Part shown: positions 14,779 to 15,889 of the stretch, in pieces
Position numbering within the stretch: the first letter of the stretch is position 1
How the letters are laid out: each line of letters opens with the position of its first letter
The notes under the pieces: model-generated
What the model saw: only the letters and a program-made list of their open reading frames with translations
Told to the model about the DNA's origin: nothing
Databases searched by the model: none
Position numbers and translations under genes: made by a program
NCBI GenBank assembly: GCA_027083715.1
Contig: JALWNR010000387.1
Span: 1-15,889 of the forward strand
Direction of reading: 5' to 3'
Length of the DNA stretch: 15,889 nt
Source: Bacteroidales bacterium
Lineage (GTDB): Bacteria > Bacteroidota > Bacteroidia > Bacteroidales > NBLH01

Positions 14779-15330
14779 TTAAAAAGCTTCATGTGATTGC
14801 AAAATATTTAAAAGTTTTTTTTTAGCTCTTGTCAATTGAGATCTTGATGTTGAAGCTGTAATCCCTAAAATTCCTGAAATTTCATCATGATCATATCCTT
14901 CCAAAAGGTAAAGTGATAAAATTATTCTGTAACCTACAGGTAATTGCATAATTGCTTTACGTATTTTTAATGCTTCAAAAGTGATTTCTCTTTCATTAAG
15001 GCACTGTTCATCATCCTGAATATCAGGATATTGGTCAATGTTTTCAAAAAACTCTTTTTGTTTGCGCAATACATCTAAAGATGTATTTACTACAATTTTT
15101 TTTAACCAAGCTCCAAAACTCACCGTTTCAGAATAGGTATCTAGCTTATTGAATGCTTTAATAAATGCTTCTTGCATAGCATCTTCAGCTTCGTGCACAT
15201 TATTTAGTATCCGGTATGCTGTATTAAACATCGCTTTTGAATACAATGAATACAACTTAGTTTGTGCTTTACGATTACCTTTTTTACAGGCTTTAATTAA
15301 TTGTATGTGAATATTTTTATAATGTTCCAA
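14779..15330 (-). CDS. ECF-type RNA polymerase sigma factor
   Basis: A 183-residue protein of normal ECF sigma-70 length. Region 2 (about 24-92) includes YSLYSKAMFNTAYRIL, the core-binding DAMQEAFIKAFNKL (50-63) and the -10-recognition stretch FGAWLKKIVVNTSLDVLRKQ (72-91). Region 4 (about 118-176) includes AIMQLPVGYRIILSLYLLEG (126-145), HDEISGILGITASTSRSQLT (148-167) and RAKKKLL, the helix-turn-helix that reads the -35 element. It is first in a minus-strand operon with the anti-sigma and KYG-repeat genes, so its signal is probably envelope-related. A possible self-recognised promoter lies at 15350-15374. The regulon cannot be read from this window. Confidence 0.92.
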   Translation of the reverse strand: MEHYKNIHIQLIKACKKGNRKAQTKLYSLYSKAMFNTAYRILNNVHEAEDAMQEAFIKAFNKLDTYSETVSFGAWLKKIVVNTSLDVLRKQKEFFENIDQYPDIQDDEQCLNEREITFEALKIRKAIMQLPVGYRIILSLYLLEGYDHDEISGILGITASTSRSQLTRAKKKLLNILQSHEAF

Positions 15331-15349
15331 CTTGTATTTCTAATCTAAT

Positions 15350-15374
15350 GACGCAAGAATTTTTCTAATGCTGC
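15350..15374 (-). promoter_or_regulatory. Candidate autoregulated ECF promoter of the sigma operon
   Basis: On the minus strand GCAGC (15374-15370) and CGTC (15353-15350) are separated by 16 nt. This is the spacing of ECF promoters, whose -35 usually resembles GnAAC and whose -10 often contains CGTC. The -10 end lies about 20 nt upstream of the sigma start codon at 15330, which suits a short leader. The -35 half is only a partial match, so the call is tentative. Confidence 0.35.
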
Positions 15375-15531
15375 ATAAAGTTACATTTTTTTTAAGAAAT
15401 GTATTCAAGCAAGCTCATTATTAAATACGGAAAACTAAAAATTAGCCCGCAAAATTCACCGCTCTTAGCATATTTGTATTGTAAGTTCCTGTGTGTTAAA
15501 ATGTTAAATAACTTTCACAACAAAGTAAAAC

Positions 15532-15577
15532 CACCCAAATTTATTCGCCTTCGGCTCATGAAGCTAAAGGTTGGGTG
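15532..15577. repeat. Hairpin element adjoining the large palindrome
   Basis: CACCCAA (15532-15538) and TTGGGTG (15571-15577) form a perfect 7-bp stem around a 32-nt GC-richer loop that contains CTTCGG. Its base composition differs from the AT-rich flanks and it ends 4 nt before the large palindrome, so both may belong to one element of about 180 bp. Confidence 0.5.
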
Positions 15578-15581
15578 TGCT

Positions 15582-15711
15582 TGAAATTCTCTTCACGCAT
15601 CTACTTCGTTACGAGTTCCTTGAACTTTTCTCTTTACAAGCGTAGCTTGTGAAAAATATAAAGATATGTCGGCGGAACTCGGTGCCTCGTATCTGCATAA
15701 GGAGAATTTCA
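15582..15711. repeat. 130-bp nested imperfect palindrome, MITE-like or structured-RNA candidate
   Basis: Three nested complementary blocks share one centre near 15646: TGAAATTCTC (15582-15591) with GAGAATTTCA (15702-15711); CGAGTTCC (15612-15619) with GGAACTCG (15674-15681); and, slightly offset, ACAAGC (15636-15641) with GCTTGT (15645-15650) around a GTA loop. Between the outer and middle blocks the two 20-nt segments have equal length and about half their positions match. The whole could fold into one long imperfect hairpin, as in small non-autonomous transposon derivatives or intergenic repeat elements. No transposase gene and no clear target-site duplication is visible. Confidence 0.6.
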
Positions 15712-15889
15712 TGAATTATTGCGGTTAGCTTGTCCATTCTTACCTATCAGCAATTCTAATCATCGTACAAAACAAAAGACATGGTAGCTCAAGGATTATG
15801 TAAAATTACGATAAAAATAAAGATAGAGAATCAGAGTTCCTTCCTATAAGAAAAATAAAATTGAAGAAATTGAAAGTCTACTATAATAT

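Larger units (their letters stand above)
15331..15889. other. 559-nt region without a convincing gene
   Basis: The stretch holds the candidate ECF promoter nearest the sigma gene, the hairpin at 15532-15577 and the large palindrome at 15582-15711. The remaining AT-rich sequence (15712-15889) shows no RNA gene, no repeat array and no coding frame with protein-like composition. The gene to the right lies outside the window. Confidence 0.6.

Noticed and set aside
15350..15384. GTAAC (minus strand, 15384-15380) paired with CGTC as the ECF promoter
   Set aside because: The 26-nt separation is too long for an ECF promoter; GCAGC with a 16-nt spacer fits better although its -35 is less perfect.
15399..15584. 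Small 61-residue open frame on the plus strand
   Set aside because: It has no recognisable motif, a composition typical of translated AT-rich spacer, no ribosome-binding site, and it runs into the hairpin and palindrome element.

Overview
The window is AT-rich and gene-dense, and most likely comes from an anaerobic member of the Bacteroidota (Bacteroidales or a relative). Evidence for this is a TAnnTTTG-type promoter element at 12453, mostly weak Shine-Dalgarno signals, a signal peptide ending in SAQ, and a typical ECF sigma / anti-sigma / KYG-repeat protein operon. The lineage is inferred from style and protein character, not from a marker gene.

Left edge (1-1158): the last 34 codons of a GltD/NfnB-like NADPH flavoprotein, then a dihydroorotate-dehydrogenase-like FMN protein, closed by a strong rho-independent terminator.

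Core (1355-12354): a 13-gene plus-strand operon that encodes one membrane-bound respiratory complex of the Mbx/MBS family, the sister of Mbh hydrogenases and an evolutionary relative of complex I. It starts with an Mrp-type cation/proton antiporter module (MrpE, F, G, an MrpA-C-terminal/MbhD piece, an MbhE-MrpB fusion, MrpC, MrpD). Next come a second, NuoL-like antiporter subunit with a C-terminal lateral-helix-like extension, the NuoH-like membrane anchor, and the NuoB-, NuoC- and NuoD-like peripheral subunits. The last gene is a fusion of a NuoI/MbxN-like two-[4Fe-4S] domain with a complete GltD/NfnL-like FAD-NAD(P) oxidoreductase. The NuoD-like subunit has lost one cysteine from each [NiFe]-binding pair (CxxE twice), so it is not a hydrogenase. 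The NuoB-like subunit has only three cysteines, as expected for the site-differentiated cluster of sulfur-reducing MBS. The fused terminal subunit suggests electron exchange between reduced ferredoxin and NAD(P)H coupled to Na+ or H+ pumping. The nearby Nfn-type gene would act on the same cofactor pools.

Right part (12355-15330): a terminator; a small secreted, probably outer-membrane beta-barrel protein whose start codon lies in a 14-bp perfect inverted repeat; and, convergent on the minus strand, an ECF sigma factor, a membrane anti-sigma protein and a secreted KYG-repeat (DUF4097-like) protein.

Right edge (15331-15889): no convincing gene. It holds a candidate ECF promoter and a nested imperfect palindrome of about 130 bp (15582-15711), with a smaller hairpin beside it, that looks like a small non-coding mobile or structured element.
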